Positions 23,643 to 36,595 of a stretch of 64,000 nt of DNA are shown here, piece by piece. The notes below the pieces were generated by a model. It searched no databases and was not told the origin of the DNA. It saw only the letters and a program-made list of their open reading frames with translations. The stretch is taken from the NCBI RefSeq assembly GCF_950295315.1, contig NC_080172.1, positions 114,641,212-114,705,211 of the forward strand. The letters are read 5' to 3'. Origin of the DNA: Erinaceus europaeus. Taxonomy: Eukaryota; Chordata; Mammalia; Eulipotyphla; Erinaceidae. A program made the translations under genes and the position numbers. Position 1 is the first letter of the stretch. Every line of letters starts with the position of its first letter.

Positions 23643-23885
23643 TTGCCTTTAGGGTTATCACTGGAGCTCAGTGCTAGCACTACAAATCCACTGTTCCTGG
23701 TGGCCAATTTTTTCCCCATTGTTGTTGGATAGAACAGAGAGAAATTGAGAGAGGAGGGGGAAAGAGAGAAGGGGAGAGAAAGACAGACCTGCTTGTGAAG
23801 CTCCCCCCTGCAAGTGGGGAGCCAGAGGCTCGAACTGGGATCCTTGCACGGGCCCTTGTACTTAGTACCTAGTATTAAGTACAAT
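23643..23885 (-). repeat. Type E SINE
   Basis: Module on the left ('tttagggttatcactggagc' on plus), short body and B-box 'atcccagttcgagcctctg' on minus. The head is masked by a 'tacttagtac' run at 23860-23905. Confidence 0.85.
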
Positions 23886-23937
23886 ACTTAGTACTTAGCA
23901 CTTAATATTTCCACAGGTGCGCAAGGCTTTTCAGTTT

Positions 23938-23962
23938 TTGTTTGTTTGTTTGTTTGTTTGTT
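23938..23962 (+). repeat. (GTTT)n microsatellite
   Basis: Six GTTT units followed by a T-run. Confidence 0.9.
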
Positions 23963-24366
23963 TTTTGCACCTGTGTGAGCCTACCACTAACTCCACCAGC
24001 CCCCAGCTTGTGGGGTTCTTTCAACCCCAAATCCTTCCACTCGCCTAAGACTGTTTGCCATGTTTTCTGACTGTGTCTGGGCTCTACAGATGCTCCCAGA
24101 ATGTTATTGTTGGAAGTCAGTTGAGCAGCACAGTCTCAAAATGGCCAGCAGAGGACAGTGTTGGACACTCCTAAGTGCCCCTCCTGTTCCAAGTTGGTTA
24201 CTAAGCAAAAGGGACAAAACACACACACAAGTTCCCTGGCGTTAAACTCCTTTCTCAGGGTGCGGTTCTTAATAGACACGGCTCAGAAAGTCTGCCGACA
24301 CTGCTGAGTGCACTCCAAGTGGTGAGGGCAAGTAGTTCTGCGAATAAGCCCAGTGTGAATAGTGAC

Positions 24367-24520
24367 CTGGGCTGGGAGACGAGACGGCGCAGTGGTTCTG
24401 CAAAGACTGTCATGCCAGAGGTCCAGAGGTCCAAAGGCCCCAGCTTCAGTTCCCAGTACCACCACAAGCCAGAGCTTAGTAGTACTCTGGCTTAAAGGGA
24501 ATTTTTTAATTAAAAAAAAA
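24367..24520 (+). repeat. Type C SINE
   Basis: 'gggctgggagacgagacggc' head, 'ccccagcttcagttcccag' block, 'gtactctggcttaaaggg' and A-rich tail. Confidence 0.8.
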
Positions 24521-24582
24521 AATCATTTAACAACAGCCCACTGTAAGGCGGTTACTAGTGGTATGTGAATGATGCCGCCTGG

Positions 24583-25255
24583 TAGGGCCAGGCAGTGGTG
24601 CACCTGATGAATCAAACACACGCATTGCAGTGCGCAAGGACCCTGGCTCAAGCCCCTGGCCCCTATCTGCTGAAGGAAAGCTTCAATAGTGGCGAAATGT
24701 TGTTTTCGACAGGTTATGTTGTTTTCGGCGGGCTGGCTTCATGGGCGGGTAACAGAGGACCAGGGACTCATGGTTGAGCTGTAGGCAGTATCTCTTTATT
24801 CATGCAGGATGCAGCACAATCTATACCAAGCTAAGCTAAACTCAAGTACTGTAAAACTCACAATGCTGTCTTTATATATACTTGCCAAGTAGGGTGGAAA
24901 CAGGATGTGACATAGAGAGGGTGGAGAGAAAAGTGACTGGTGACAATCAGAGTGTGACAAAGAGGGGGTGGAGCAGGTGAGAATCCTATCACTGAACCAC
25001 CAATGCCCTGGAGGGAGTGCTTTATGTAAAAGTGATTTATGTAAATAGACCAAAGCTTTGAATGGGATTAAATCTATCCCTATATAGGCATATGGTTAAG
25101 CAGAAGCCAGGGGGAGCTGGCATACTACCCAACAGCAAAACAGGGCTGCAGGTGTCTCTCTGCCTCTTTCCCTCTCTATCTGCCTCATCCCCTCTCATTT
25201 TTTCTCTGTCTCTATCCAATAATAAATAAATAGAAATATATATGTTTTAAAAGAT
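24583..25255 (+). repeat. Type B SINE interrupted by a solo LTR
   Basis: The SINE head 'ggccaggcagtggtgcacc' runs to 'caatagtggcgaaa' (24697). After the LTR it resumes 'gcaaaacagggctgcaggtg' and ends 'ctatccaataataaataaa' near 25230. Confidence 0.9.
24698..25134 (-). mobile_element. Solo LTR inside a SINE, 6-bp TSD (gcgaaa/gcaaaa)
   Basis: The plus strand begins TGTTG and ends CAACA, like the LTR at 13120, with which it shares most of its sequence. AATAAA lies on minus near 24794-24799. Its outer end carries a 20-base tandem duplication ('tgttgttttcg' at 24698 and again at 24718). TSD copies at 24692-24697 and 25135-25140 differ by one base. Confidence 0.85.
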
Positions 25256-25263
25256 GCTGCCTG

Positions 25264-25790
25264 AGGCCAGCAAAACAGCTCATTTGGATAGTGTGCTGCC
25301 TCGTAACTAAGCCCACCACAGCAAAGAAAGCTGCAGTGCTGTCCCCCCCCCTTCTCCCTGCCTCTAAATAAAATAAAAGAAAAAGGGGGCTGGCAGTGGC
25401 ACAGACACTTGACACTTAAGCACACATTATCATGTGCAAGAACCTGGGTTCAAGCCCCCACTCCCCACATGCAGATGGGGTGTTCCAGGAGTACTGAAGC
25501 AAGTCTGCAGGTGTCTGTTTTTCTCTTTTGCTCTTTATCTCTCCTTTCCCTCTCAATTTCTCTGTGTTATCAAAGAAAATATAAAGAAAAGAAGAAAAGG
25601 AAATAGAGGAAAGGAAGATGGAAAGAAGGGAGGGAGGGAGGAAGGGAGGGAGGGAAAAGAAAGAAAAAGAAAAGAATTATTAGTGCCGGCACCAAGCCCC
25701 AGTGATAACTGGTGGCTATAAGTTAAAGAAAGGAAGAGAGAGAGAGAAAGAGAGAAAGAAAGAAAATAGAGAAGAAAATATTCCTGCCCC
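25264..25790 (+). repeat. SINE cluster: diverged element, type B SINE, purine runs and module
   Basis: 25264-25386 is a diverged SINE with (AAAT)-type tail. 25386-25600 is a type B copy ('gggggctggcagtggcac' head). A GGGA/GGAA run follows, then an isolated type E module (25678-25725) and a GAAA/GAGA run to 25775. Confidence 0.75.
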
Positions 25791-25920
25791 ATTTTGTCAT
25801 TTACAAAAAACAGCTAAGACACAGAGCCCTTGGGAGTACTGTCTAAACCTTCTCAAGCCCTGCAATAACTATTATCAGCCCTTCACAGAAAGAACTCCAA
25901 GTCCCAGAACAGTGAAATAG

Positions 25921-26735
<815 letters not shown>

Positions 26736-26875
26736 GGGAGGGAAGAAGGGAGGGAGGGAGGACAGGAGGCAGAAACAGGGAAGGAAGGAAGGGAAAAAGA
26801 AGGGAAGGAAGAGAGAAAGAAGGAAGGAAAGAAAGAAGGGAGGAAGGGAGAGAAAGAAAGAAATGCTACTTTGTA
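26736..26875 (+). repeat. Polypurine GGAA/GGGA run
   Basis: About 140 bases of nearly pure purine following a SINE fragment tail; a shorter related block occurs at 18780-18860, and both are followed by 'tgctnctttgtaaaaataggt', so the two loci share an older repeat. Confidence 0.85.
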
Positions 26876-27152
26876 AAAATAGGTAAAACCCCTGAATGTC
26901 AACGTTCACATGAAACAGACAAGTACCTGTGCAGTGTGATCAGCAGCCTCTGACCTGGCCACGGCCATCTCTTGAGGGTTCTGGCCCCAGACGGCCCAGT
27001 GTGGTCCAGACACGGTGGCCAGAACATGCAAAGGAGACTCTTATCCAAGCTGAAGGAGAAACACCAAGATGGGTGTCTCTGAGCCATCAGAATGGAATAG
27101 TACAAACCAGAGGCAGCCCACAAAGACTCCTCCACAAAGAGCCCCTTCTGGC

Positions 27153-27209
<57 letters not shown>

Positions 27210-27595
27210 TGTGTGTGTATGTGTGTGTGTGTGTGTGAGTGTGTGTGTGTGTGAGTGTATGTGAGTGAGTGTGTCTGTGTGTCTGTGTGTGTCTGTGTGT
27301 GTGAGTGTGAGTGTGTGTGTGTATGTGTGTGAGTGTGTGTGTGTGAGTGTGTGTGTGTGTGAGTGTGTGTGTATGTGTGTGTGTGAGTGAGTGTGTGTGT
27401 GAGTGTGTGTGTGTGTATGTGTGTGAGTGTGTGTGAGTGTGTGTGTGTGAGTGTGAGTGTGTGTGTGTGTGTGTGTGAGTGTGAGTGAGTGTGTGTCTGT
27501 CTGTGTGTGTGAGTGTGTGTGAGTGAGTGTGTGTCTGTCTGTGTGTGTGACTGTGAGTGTGTGTGTGTGTGTGTGTGTCTGTCTGTCTGTCTGTC
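27153..27595 (+). repeat. Compound (TG)n / TGAG / TCTG tract
   Basis: About 440 bases of (GT)n with regularly spaced GA, TA and TC interruptions. The Thr/His-rich and Cys/Val-rich frames over it are artefacts. Confidence 0.97.
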
Positions 27596-27662
27596 CCTAA
27601 CCCAGACACTCCTGGAAGGCAAGGTCTACCATGTTGCCCTTTGGATTATTAGAAGGGTATGT

Positions 27663-28014
27663 GGGGAGTCGGGCGGTGGCGCAGAGGGTTAAGTGCCCGT
27701 GGCGCAAAGCGCAGGGACCGGCATAAGGATCCCGGTTCGAGCCCCGGCTCCCCACCTGCAGGGGAGTCGCTTCACGGGCGGTGAAGCAGGTCTGCAGGTG
27801 TCTATCTTTCTCTCCCCTCTCTGTCTTCCCCTCCTCTCTCCATTTCTCTCTGTCCTATCCAACAACAAAGCAATGTCAACAATGGCAGTAATAACCATAA
27901 GGAGGCTGCAACAACTAGGGCAACAAAAAAGGGGGAAAAATGGCCTCCAGGAGCGGTGGATTCATGGTGCAGGCACCGAGCCCAGCAATAACCCTGGAGG
28001 AGGAAAAAAAAAAA
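27663..28014 (+). repeat. Type E SINE, full length, TSD 'agaagggtatgtg'
   Basis: Head 'ggggagtcgggcggtggcgc', sharp A/B boxes, body, module 'aggagcggtggattcatgg' and A-tail. The TSD is seen at 27651 and 28017, so this is a fairly young copy. Confidence 0.95.
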
Positions 28015-28059
28015 AAAGAAGGGTATGTGAACCATCAGAAAAGGTTTAAAAACCACCAT

Positions 28060-28382
28060 CTAGGGGGCCGGTTATGCGCACATGGCGTGAAGAGCAAGGA
28101 CCCGGCGCAAGGATCCTGGTTCGAGCCCCCGGCTCCCCATCTGCAGGGGAGTCGCTTCACAGGCGGTGAAGCAGGTCTGCAGGTGTCTTGTCTTTCTCTC
28201 CCCCTCTCTGTCTTCCCCTCCTCTCTCCATTTCTCTCTGTCCTACCCAACAACTACAATAACAACAACAACAAAATGGAAAAAATGGCCTCCAGGAGCAG
28301 TGGGTGCGTAGTGCAGGCACTGGGGGAGCCCCAATGATAACCCTGGAGGCAAAAAAAAAAACCTGGAGGCAAAAAAAAAACA
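28060..28382 (+). repeat. Type E SINE with duplicated tail
   Basis: Head 'agggggccggttatgcgc' lacks part of the A-box region. Body and module are complete, and 'acctggaggc' plus A-run is duplicated at the 3' end (28338-28380). Confidence 0.9.
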
Positions 28383-28384
28383 TC

Positions 28385-29335
28385 TTTAGGCTTCCACCCC
28401 ATCCCCATCCCCAAAACCCTTCTATATGGTAACTTCCAAGCCACCAGGCAGTGTGTCTGGGCTTTGTCCCTCGCCCCACGCACCCGACACACACCAAACT
28501 TCGAGGTGCGCACAGCTAAATGATGGTGTAAGAGGTCCACTGGGCAGGCGTCTGAGCCCCTCCCACCAACACTCACTGCCACCATTCCCTGTGGCAGCTC
28601 ACCCTGAGGGCACTGACGCTTACGCCTCACACATGGACCCACAGTCTGCCAGTGCGGCCCTCCCTCTGTGCTCATGAACTGCCCCCTCACGCTTCCTTCA
28701 TTTTCTAGCCCCGACTTCCACCTAACCTGAGGACATACCCCTTGTTCCCAGCCATCGTGTTGAGGGCCTCTGAGTTCCTGGCTATGTGTGGAGCAGAAAT
28801 CATCCAGGAGGACCCTGAGAGAAACCCCCTAGACTCGAGAGAAAGGAAGACCCCTGTTTCTCTTGCCCTGCCTTCACAGCCTGCTCAGTGTGAAAGCTCG
28901 CAGCCTTCCCCAGGCCCATGACCAAGGACGGTCCCTTTATCCCCAGGAGTCCCACGGGGAGCCTGAGGACCATCACCCACAGGGTCGTCTGCCCATAGCC
29001 TCTTCTGTGGCCGAACGAGCATCCCGCCCTTAGCCATGAAAACAGAACAGCCTAGAAATCCGGCAGCCACTTCCAGTGACTGACAGCAGACAAACCGTTG
29101 GGCGACTTACCATCTGCTCCACGGCTTCCTTCACGGTGCACTGAGCTCCTACGCCCTGGGAGCCAGTCTTCTGGGTATATTCAGAGACCCAGAGAGAGAG
29201 TCCCTTTCGGACTCTGTTACAGAATCTTCAGCAGTCACTAGTTAGTTAGCAGCAGATGAAAACACAAATCTGGGGCCACCATGTTGGCAAACACCTGGAG
29301 AAAGTTGGACTTCTTTGCTCATGGGACAGCTAGAC
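28385..29335. other. Repeat-free intronic island of about 950 bases
   Basis: The longest stretch of the window's core with no SINE, L1, LTR or simple repeat that I can see, and GC-richer than its surroundings. I found no open frame with splice borders. It may be a constrained noncoding region or an old unrecognised repeat. Confidence 0.45.
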
Positions 29336-29354
29336 ATCTTGAACTTGTGATTCT

Positions 29355-29531
29355 CTTTTTATTGTTATTTATTATTAGGTAGAGACAGAAATAGAAAGGG
29401 AAGGAGGGAAAGAGACAGAGAGACACCTGCAGCCCTGCTTCACCACTTGTGAAGCTTTCTCCCCTGCAGGTGGGGACCAGGGGCTTGGACTTTAACGTGA
29501 GCGCTAACCAGGTGTGCCACCGCCTGGCCCC
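29355..29531 (-). repeat. Type B SINE with 15-bp TSD
   Basis: Minus-strand copy flanked by TGAACTTGTGATTCT at 29340-29354 and 29532-29546, a perfect direct repeat, so the insertion is young. Confidence 0.95.
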
Positions 29532-29546
29532 TGAACTTGTGATTCT

Positions 29547-30025
29547 GTAAGCCCCAACTTGGCCATACCACTTGATCAACCATAACCTGGAAGCAGGAGA
29601 CCCTCCCGTGTTGGGAAACACCTTGGCAGGTGTTTGTGCAGATAAGTGTCCAGCAGCTCCTGTCTGAGCATCTCCTGTGCGGCAGGCTCCAGGAGTTCAA
29701 GGATGTATACAGTAGGCTCAGTGCTCAGGACAAGGTACACAAGGCAGTAGAGAGAGCACATGTCTCCCTCCCTCCCTGAGGCCCCTCTGCTGATCACACA
29801 GTCTGTCTGAACTGACAGCCTCAATATTTACTTCACAGTCTGGTGCCAGCTTAGCAATGATGGAAGAGTGCTCGTGGCCCCAGACCTCCCACTGGATGAT
29901 GAGCCATCACAGACGGCTGTGCGCTGGCCCATGCACCTGTCAGGCTGGGCAGGCGTGTTTGCCTTGGAAGGAATCAGAGCCTCCTGCACCCCCTCTGCCA
30001 TGCCATTTGCCCATCCAGGGAGGGT
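29547..30025. other. Intronic stretch, nothing recognised
   Basis: Unique-looking sequence. Open frames on both strands lack support. Confidence 0.45.
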
Positions 30026-30033
30026 ACAGGTCT

Positions 30034-30600
30034 TTCTTATTACCGATTTAATAACAATCAACAAAATCGTAGGATAAGAGGGGCACAGTTCCACACAGTT
30101 CTGCCACTAGAGTTCCATATCCCATCCCCTCCATTGGAAGCTTCCCTATTCTTTATCCCTCTGGGAGTAGGACCCAGGATCATTATGGGGAGCAGCAGAA
30201 GATGGGAGGTCTGACTTCTGTCATTGCTTCTCTGCTGGACATGGGTGTTAGCAAGTGGATCCACACCCCCAGCCTATTTCTATCTTTCCCTAGTGGGGCA
30301 GGGCTCTGGGGAGGGGAGGTTCCAGGACATATTGGTGAGGTTGTCTGCCCAGGGAAGTCAGGTTGACATCATGGTAGCATCTGCAACTTGGTGGCTGAAA
30401 AGCAGTAAGATATAAAGCAGAACAAATTGCTTCATGATCAGGAACCTAAAGATAAGAATAGAGCCGATGAGATTTGGGGGTCTCCTATTTTGAAGAAAGC
30501 TAGTAGTCCAAGGGGCCTGTGACTTAAGTAATTTCTGCCTAAGCCCAACAGCTGACAAGTAGGTGGGCCAAAAGTGTTGTCCGGGGAGAGGGGATAGTTC
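30034..30600 (-). mobile_element. Interspersed repeat, L1-type 3' UTR (minus sense)
   Basis: Shares 'gggcacagttccacacagtt', 'tttatccctctgggag', 'ctgctggacatgggtgtt' and 'gcatctgcaacttggtggc' with the copy at 40270-40900, and in opposite orientation with 51800-52165. Its 3' end (left side) has a T-rich stretch. I infer an L1 3' UTR family; an LTR is not excluded. Confidence 0.6.
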
Positions 30601-30706
30601 TAATGACCGGTCGTGACCATGAAAGGTAGGCAGACTGGACTCCTGGGGTCCAGCATGGAAATGCCACAGCCAAGCTGTAGCCCCTGCCGCCTGTGCCGAG
30701 CACTGA

Positions 30707-30946
<240 letters not shown>

Positions 30947-31099
30947 TGATTTTATGGGATTTCCAGGCTTTTACAGTAAAAAAAAAAAAAAAAAAAAAAC
31001 TTGTTAAAACTTCCTCAGAATGTTTCTGTGAAGATCCAATTCAGCCGCTCGGGCCTAATTCTGGACTGCAGACTTGCCTATTTAAATCTTTGTTTAATT

Positions 31100-31285
31100 T
31101 TTTTATTTAACTTTTAGTATTGGATGGAGACAGAGAGAGCAATCTCAGGCAGCACATGTACCAGAGTGATGTCTGCTTCTTTCTCCCTCTCTCTCTCTTC
31201 CCTTCTTTCCAATTTCTCTCTGTCCTATCAACTAAAATAAAACTTAAAAAAAAAAAAAAAAAACTCGAGTTAAAAAAAAAGTCAC
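31100..31285 (+). repeat. Type D SINE fragment with A-rich tail
   Basis: 'ggcagcacatgtaccagagtg' and 'gatgtctgcttctttctccc' are type D body; the head is missing. The tail 'aaaataaaacttaaaaaaa' is followed by a second A-run at 31272-31280. Confidence 0.75.
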
Positions 31286-31452
31286 GTAACACAATTTCTG
31301 ATTCTGGGAAACGTGTGCTGGTGACAGGGCCTGTGTTCTCCTCTGGGGCCGTCACCCATACAAGCCGGGCCTCCCTCCTTCCCCCTTCCTTTCTGTGGCT
31401 CACTGAGGCTGGAGTCTCCAGTCCCCTCTCCCAGAACCACCTTGCGTTTTAA

Positions 31453-32790
<1,338 letters not shown>

Positions 32791-32792
32791 TA

Positions 32793-32796
<4 letters not shown>

Positions 32797-32827
<31 letters not shown>

Positions 32828-33106
32828 CTCCAGTGTTATCGCTGGGGCTCGGTGACAACACTACAAATCCACTGCTCCCGGTGGCCATTTTTTTAATTGG
32901 CTAGGACGGAGAGAAATTTAGAGAGGAGGGGAAGATAGAGAGGGAGAGATACAGAGAGACACTTGCAGAGCAGACCTGCTTCACCACTCGTGAAGCGACT
33001 CCCCCCACCACACACACAGGTGAGGAATCGGGGCCTTGACTAGGATCCCCGCATGGGTCCTTGCAGGTCATACTATGTCCACTTAACCTGGTGTGCTGCT
33101 ACCTGA
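32797..33106 (-). repeat. (TG)n followed by type E SINE
   Basis: (TG)n at 32797-32826, then a minus type E SINE 32828-33106 with head near 33106. Confidence 0.88.
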
Positions 33107-33107
33107 C

Positions 33108-33320
33108 CCTTCTCCTTCTTCTTCTCCTTCTTCTCCTTCTTCTTCTTCTTCTTCTTCTTCTTCTTCTTCTTCTTCTTCTTCTCCTCCTCCTCCTTCTCCT
33201 CCTCCTCCTCCTCCTCCTTCTCCTTCTCCTCCTCCTCCTCCTTCTCCTCCTCCTCCTCCTTCTCCTTCTCCTCCTTCTTCTTCTCCTTCTCCTCCTCCTC
33301 CTTTTTCTTTTTCTTTTTGT
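33108..33320 (+). repeat. Polypyrimidine (CTT)n/(CTC)n tract
   Basis: About 210 bases of pure pyrimidine with a (CTT)n core at 33140-33180 and (CTC)n blocks, starting exactly at a SINE head. Leu-, Ser/Pro- and Glu/Lys-rich frames over it are artefacts. Confidence 0.97.
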
Positions 33321-33324
33321 TGTT

Positions 33325-34105
33325 GTTGTTCCTTTTCTGGTAAATTGCCCCTCTTCCCTGGAACAAGCTGGGCTCCAGTCAATGCCTTGGTCTTCTATCC
33401 GTCTTTTCTCTTATTGAAGAAGAGAACGCAAGTCAACTGAAAAAAAAAAAATGCCTCCCAGGTGAACTTGGACAAAGGGAAGGATTCCTGAGCAACTCCA
33501 GTGGCTTCTGGAAAACCTCAGTATCCAATGAGAACAAAACCCTCACGACTTCCATGTCAGCCCCAGCTAAGCCAAGCCCTGCTCTCTGATGGTCTCTTCT
33601 GACCCACAGTGGAAAGACTGCTGCCGGCCTTCCATCCTTCACTGTGGAGGATCCAGAGCAGGGAGTCTGGCCACACTTCCCCGGAACCCACACCAGATAC
33701 AGCAGATCCCAGCAGGCAGCTGCTTCTGCTTTATCTGGAAATAAGCAGCTACTATTTGGGGAATCTGTGCAAACACTGACTTGTCAGCTGTCTTTCGAAT
33801 CAGGAAGCCCTGTTTTCTGGCCAGCCTGTGTGCTGATCTCAGCAAGAATTCTGATGAATAGGAGTAGCCAAATTTGGTTCTCATTTTAGCCAAATTGTCC
33901 TTGGCCATTTGATTTTAGGGATATATATATATATATATCAAATGCTCACATTTATCAGAAGATGACAAGCGCCATGGACACATGCCATGAGTTCAAGTCC
34001 CAGCACCACACAGTTGTAACATAAAAACAAGGGAAGGCCCTGTGCATAGTGGGGTTTGACTGCAGTGGCTGTTGTGATTCCCCCATATATATTTAAAAAA
34101 TAAAC
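33325..34105. other. Intronic stretch with short (TA)n
   Basis: Unique sequence apart from (AT)n at 33919-33938 and an A-run at 33440-33452. Confidence 0.45.
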
Positions 34106-34109
34106 AAAA

Positions 34110-34375
34110 TCTGGGGCCCAGTGGTATCACACATATTATCATGAGCAAAGACCTGGGTCCAAGCCCCTGCTCCCCACCTGCAGGGGGAAGCTTCATAAGT
34201 GGTGAAGCAGGGCTGCAGGGGTCTCTCTGTCTCTCTCCCTCTCTACCTCCCCCTTCCTCTCAGTTTCTCTCTGTCTCTATTAAAAAGAAAAAAATTAAGA
34301 ACTAAAAAATTGCAGCTAGAAGAGGTAGATTCATCATGCAGGTGCTGAGCCCCAAAGATGACTTCAATGGCAGCT
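34110..34375 (+). repeat. Type B SINE followed by type E module
   Basis: 'tggggcccagtggtatcac' head, 'cctgggtccaagcccctgc' block, CT-rich body, A-rich joint at 34280-34310, then a diverged module ('agaggtagattcatcatgc' ... 'gacttcaatggcagcttg'). Confidence 0.85.
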
Positions 34376-34545
34376 TGAAAAAAAAGAAGGATGGAAGGAA
34401 GGAAGGAAGGAAAGAAGGAAGGAAGGGAGGAAGGAAGGAAGGGAGGAAGGGAGGGAGGGAGGAAGGGAGGGAGGGAGGGAGGGAGGAAGGAAAGAAGGAA
34501 GGAAGGAAGGAAGGAAGGAAGGAAGGAAGGAAGGAAGGAAGGGGA
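34376..34545 (+). repeat. (GGAA)n/(GGGA)n microsatellite on a SINE tail
   Basis: About 165 bases of GGAA and GGGA units that start in the SINE's A-tail. Long GGAA runs can bind ETS factors; no evidence for that here. Confidence 0.95.
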
Positions 34546-34675
34546 AAAATCATATCTATCCCAGACCCTACCACACTGGAGGGAAGCTTCTGTGCTTCTA
34601 TTACTTTCTCTGTCTCTATCTGAAAAAGTTGGCTTGGCATGGTTATACCCCAGTGATGGCGAAAAAAAAATTTTT

Positions 34676-34806
34676 TTTAACTGCTTCACTGCTTGTGAAG
34701 CGACTCCCCTGCAGGTGGGGAGCTGGGGGCTCGAACCGGGATCCTTATGACAGTCCTTGCGCTTTGCACCATGTTCACTTAACCCGCTGCACTACCACCC
34801 ACCCCA
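34676..34806 (-). repeat. Type A SINE, 5' half
   Basis: B-box 'tcccggttcgagcccccag' and head near 34803 on minus; the CT-rich half and tail are missing. Confidence 0.85.
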
Positions 34807-34827
34807 CTCCCATTTTTTTTTTTAAGT

Positions 34828-34992
34828 AGGGCTGGTAAGATAGCAGCTCACCTGGAAAGGGGCCTGGTCTGCTATGCATACAACCCAAGTTCAAGCCCTG
34901 GCCCCCACCTCACTGGAGGAAGATTTGGTGTCATGGTATCTATCTGTCTATCTATATGAAGAAAACACAGTGCAGTAAAAAAAAAAATCAAA
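34828..34992 (+). repeat. Diverged SINE (rare type)
   Basis: 'agggctggtaagatagcagc', 'acccaagttcaagccctgg', then (ATCT)n and A-tail. A similar element lies at 59750-59900. It looks like an older relative of type B. Confidence 0.6.
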
Positions 34993-35067
34993 CTATAGTG
35001 TCCCCAAAAAGCTGACCTCCCCCAAGAGTAAAGCTGGGGTCCCAGTGGGCCTCCGGGAGGCACGTAG

Positions 35068-35358
<291 letters not shown>

Positions 35359-35542
35359 TGACTCTCAAAATGTCGAGTTGAATCTTATCCCAACAGGACA
35401 TCTGCTGAATCTGTGGCCAAGCTTCCCTTCCCTTCTCCAAACTTACTTTATGCTCCACACGAGAAATGATTTTCCTGCATGGGAGGGGAAAAAAATCACA
35501 CCCAAGTGAGGCACGATTACTGGAGAAAAATGAGATGTGATA

Positions 35543-36248
35543 TGCCGGTCCCTATTCAGGCGCCAGATGCCGGGCTATCTTCGTGGGCGGGAGACAGACA
35601 ACCAGGGACTCATGGCTAAGCTCAGACGCAGTGCAATTTAATCTCTATTCACTAGAAAATCCTGTCCTTTATATCTCCTGAGGCGGAAGTGTCAGGTCGG
35701 AAGAGGAAGTAGGTAGGATCGGGGGCGGGGAGAAGGAAAAAGTGTGCAAACCAGTGGGGATTAAACGGTGGAAAACGGGATGTGACCAGGAGAGGGGGGC
35801 GGAGTGGAAAAAGAGCTTGAACCAGTGGGATTAAACCAGTGCGGGTCTCAAACAAAACAATGATTATGTAACTAGACCACAGCGTTAAGCAACGCAAGCA
35901 AACCTAACGTGATGATCAAAACAGAAGGGGTCGGGAGTCCGGCTGTAGCGCAGCGGGTTAAGCGCAGGTGGCGCAAAGCACAGGGACTGGCATAAGGATC
36001 CTGGTTCGAACCCCGGCTCCCCACCTGCAGGGGAGTCGCTTCACAGGTGGTGAAGCAGGTCTGCAGGTGTCTATCTTTCTCTCCCCATCTCTGTCTTCCC
36101 CTCCTCTTTCCATTTCTCTCTGTCCTATCCAACAACGACAACAACAATAATAACTACAACAATAAAACAACAAGGGCAACAAAAGGGAATAAATAAATAA
36201 AAATAAATATTAAAAAAAAACAGAAGGGGTCTTAGAAGCAGACCAACA
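35543..36248 (-). mobile_element. Solo LTR with TSD GTGATA, carrying a nested type A SINE
   Basis: Plus-strand ends are TGCCGG and CCAACA, and GTGATA flanks both sides (35537-35542, 36249-36254). It shares 'accagggactcatggctaagc' and the 'cagaaggggtcttagaagc' end with the LTRs at 13120 and 24698, so it is an older relative. The SINE 35935-36216 adds about 300 bases; LTR alone is about 400. Confidence 0.85.
35935..36219 (+). repeat. Type A SINE nested in an LTR, TSD 'aaaacagaaggggtc'
   Basis: 'gggagtccggctgtagcgc' head, full body, tail 'aataaataaataaaaataa'. A perfect 15-base TSD within the LTR shows it is younger than the LTR. Confidence 0.95.
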
Positions 36249-36319
36249 GTGATAGAAGCAAAAAGAAAATGAAATTGAATCGATGCTCTATATCCATCTC
36301 TCAGAAATAACATTCATAG

Positions 36320-36447
36320 GTTTTTTTAATATTTATTTATTCCTTTTTGTTGCCCTTGTTGTTTTATTGTTGTAGTTATTATTGTTGTTGTTTTTGATAT
36401 CATCGTTGTTGGATAGGACAGAGAGAAATGGAGAGAGGAGGGGAATT
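36320..36447 (-). repeat. Type A SINE, 3' part
   Basis: Tail, (AAC)n and start of the CT-rich body only (minus). It breaks at 36446 into unrelated sequence. Confidence 0.85.
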
Positions 36448-36595
36448 TCCCCAACTTTATGTTAGAATCTAGGTGGTAAGTGTGTGCAGTTTGACTGGAA
36501 ATTCCAACTTTATGTTTGAACATTTGCATCATTAAATGTTGAAGAGGACAGTGGGCACTCTCTTTGCCCTCATAAACCGTGCAGTCTCAACAGAA

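Noticed and set aside
33061..33440. Poly-Leu, Ser/Pro-rich and Glu-rich frames
   Set aside because: Simple polypyrimidine repeat; no gene signals.
36016..36060. tRNA genes
   Set aside because: SINE heads contain A- and B-box-like blocks with tRNA ancestry, but no cloverleaf with paired acceptor stem could be folded by eye.
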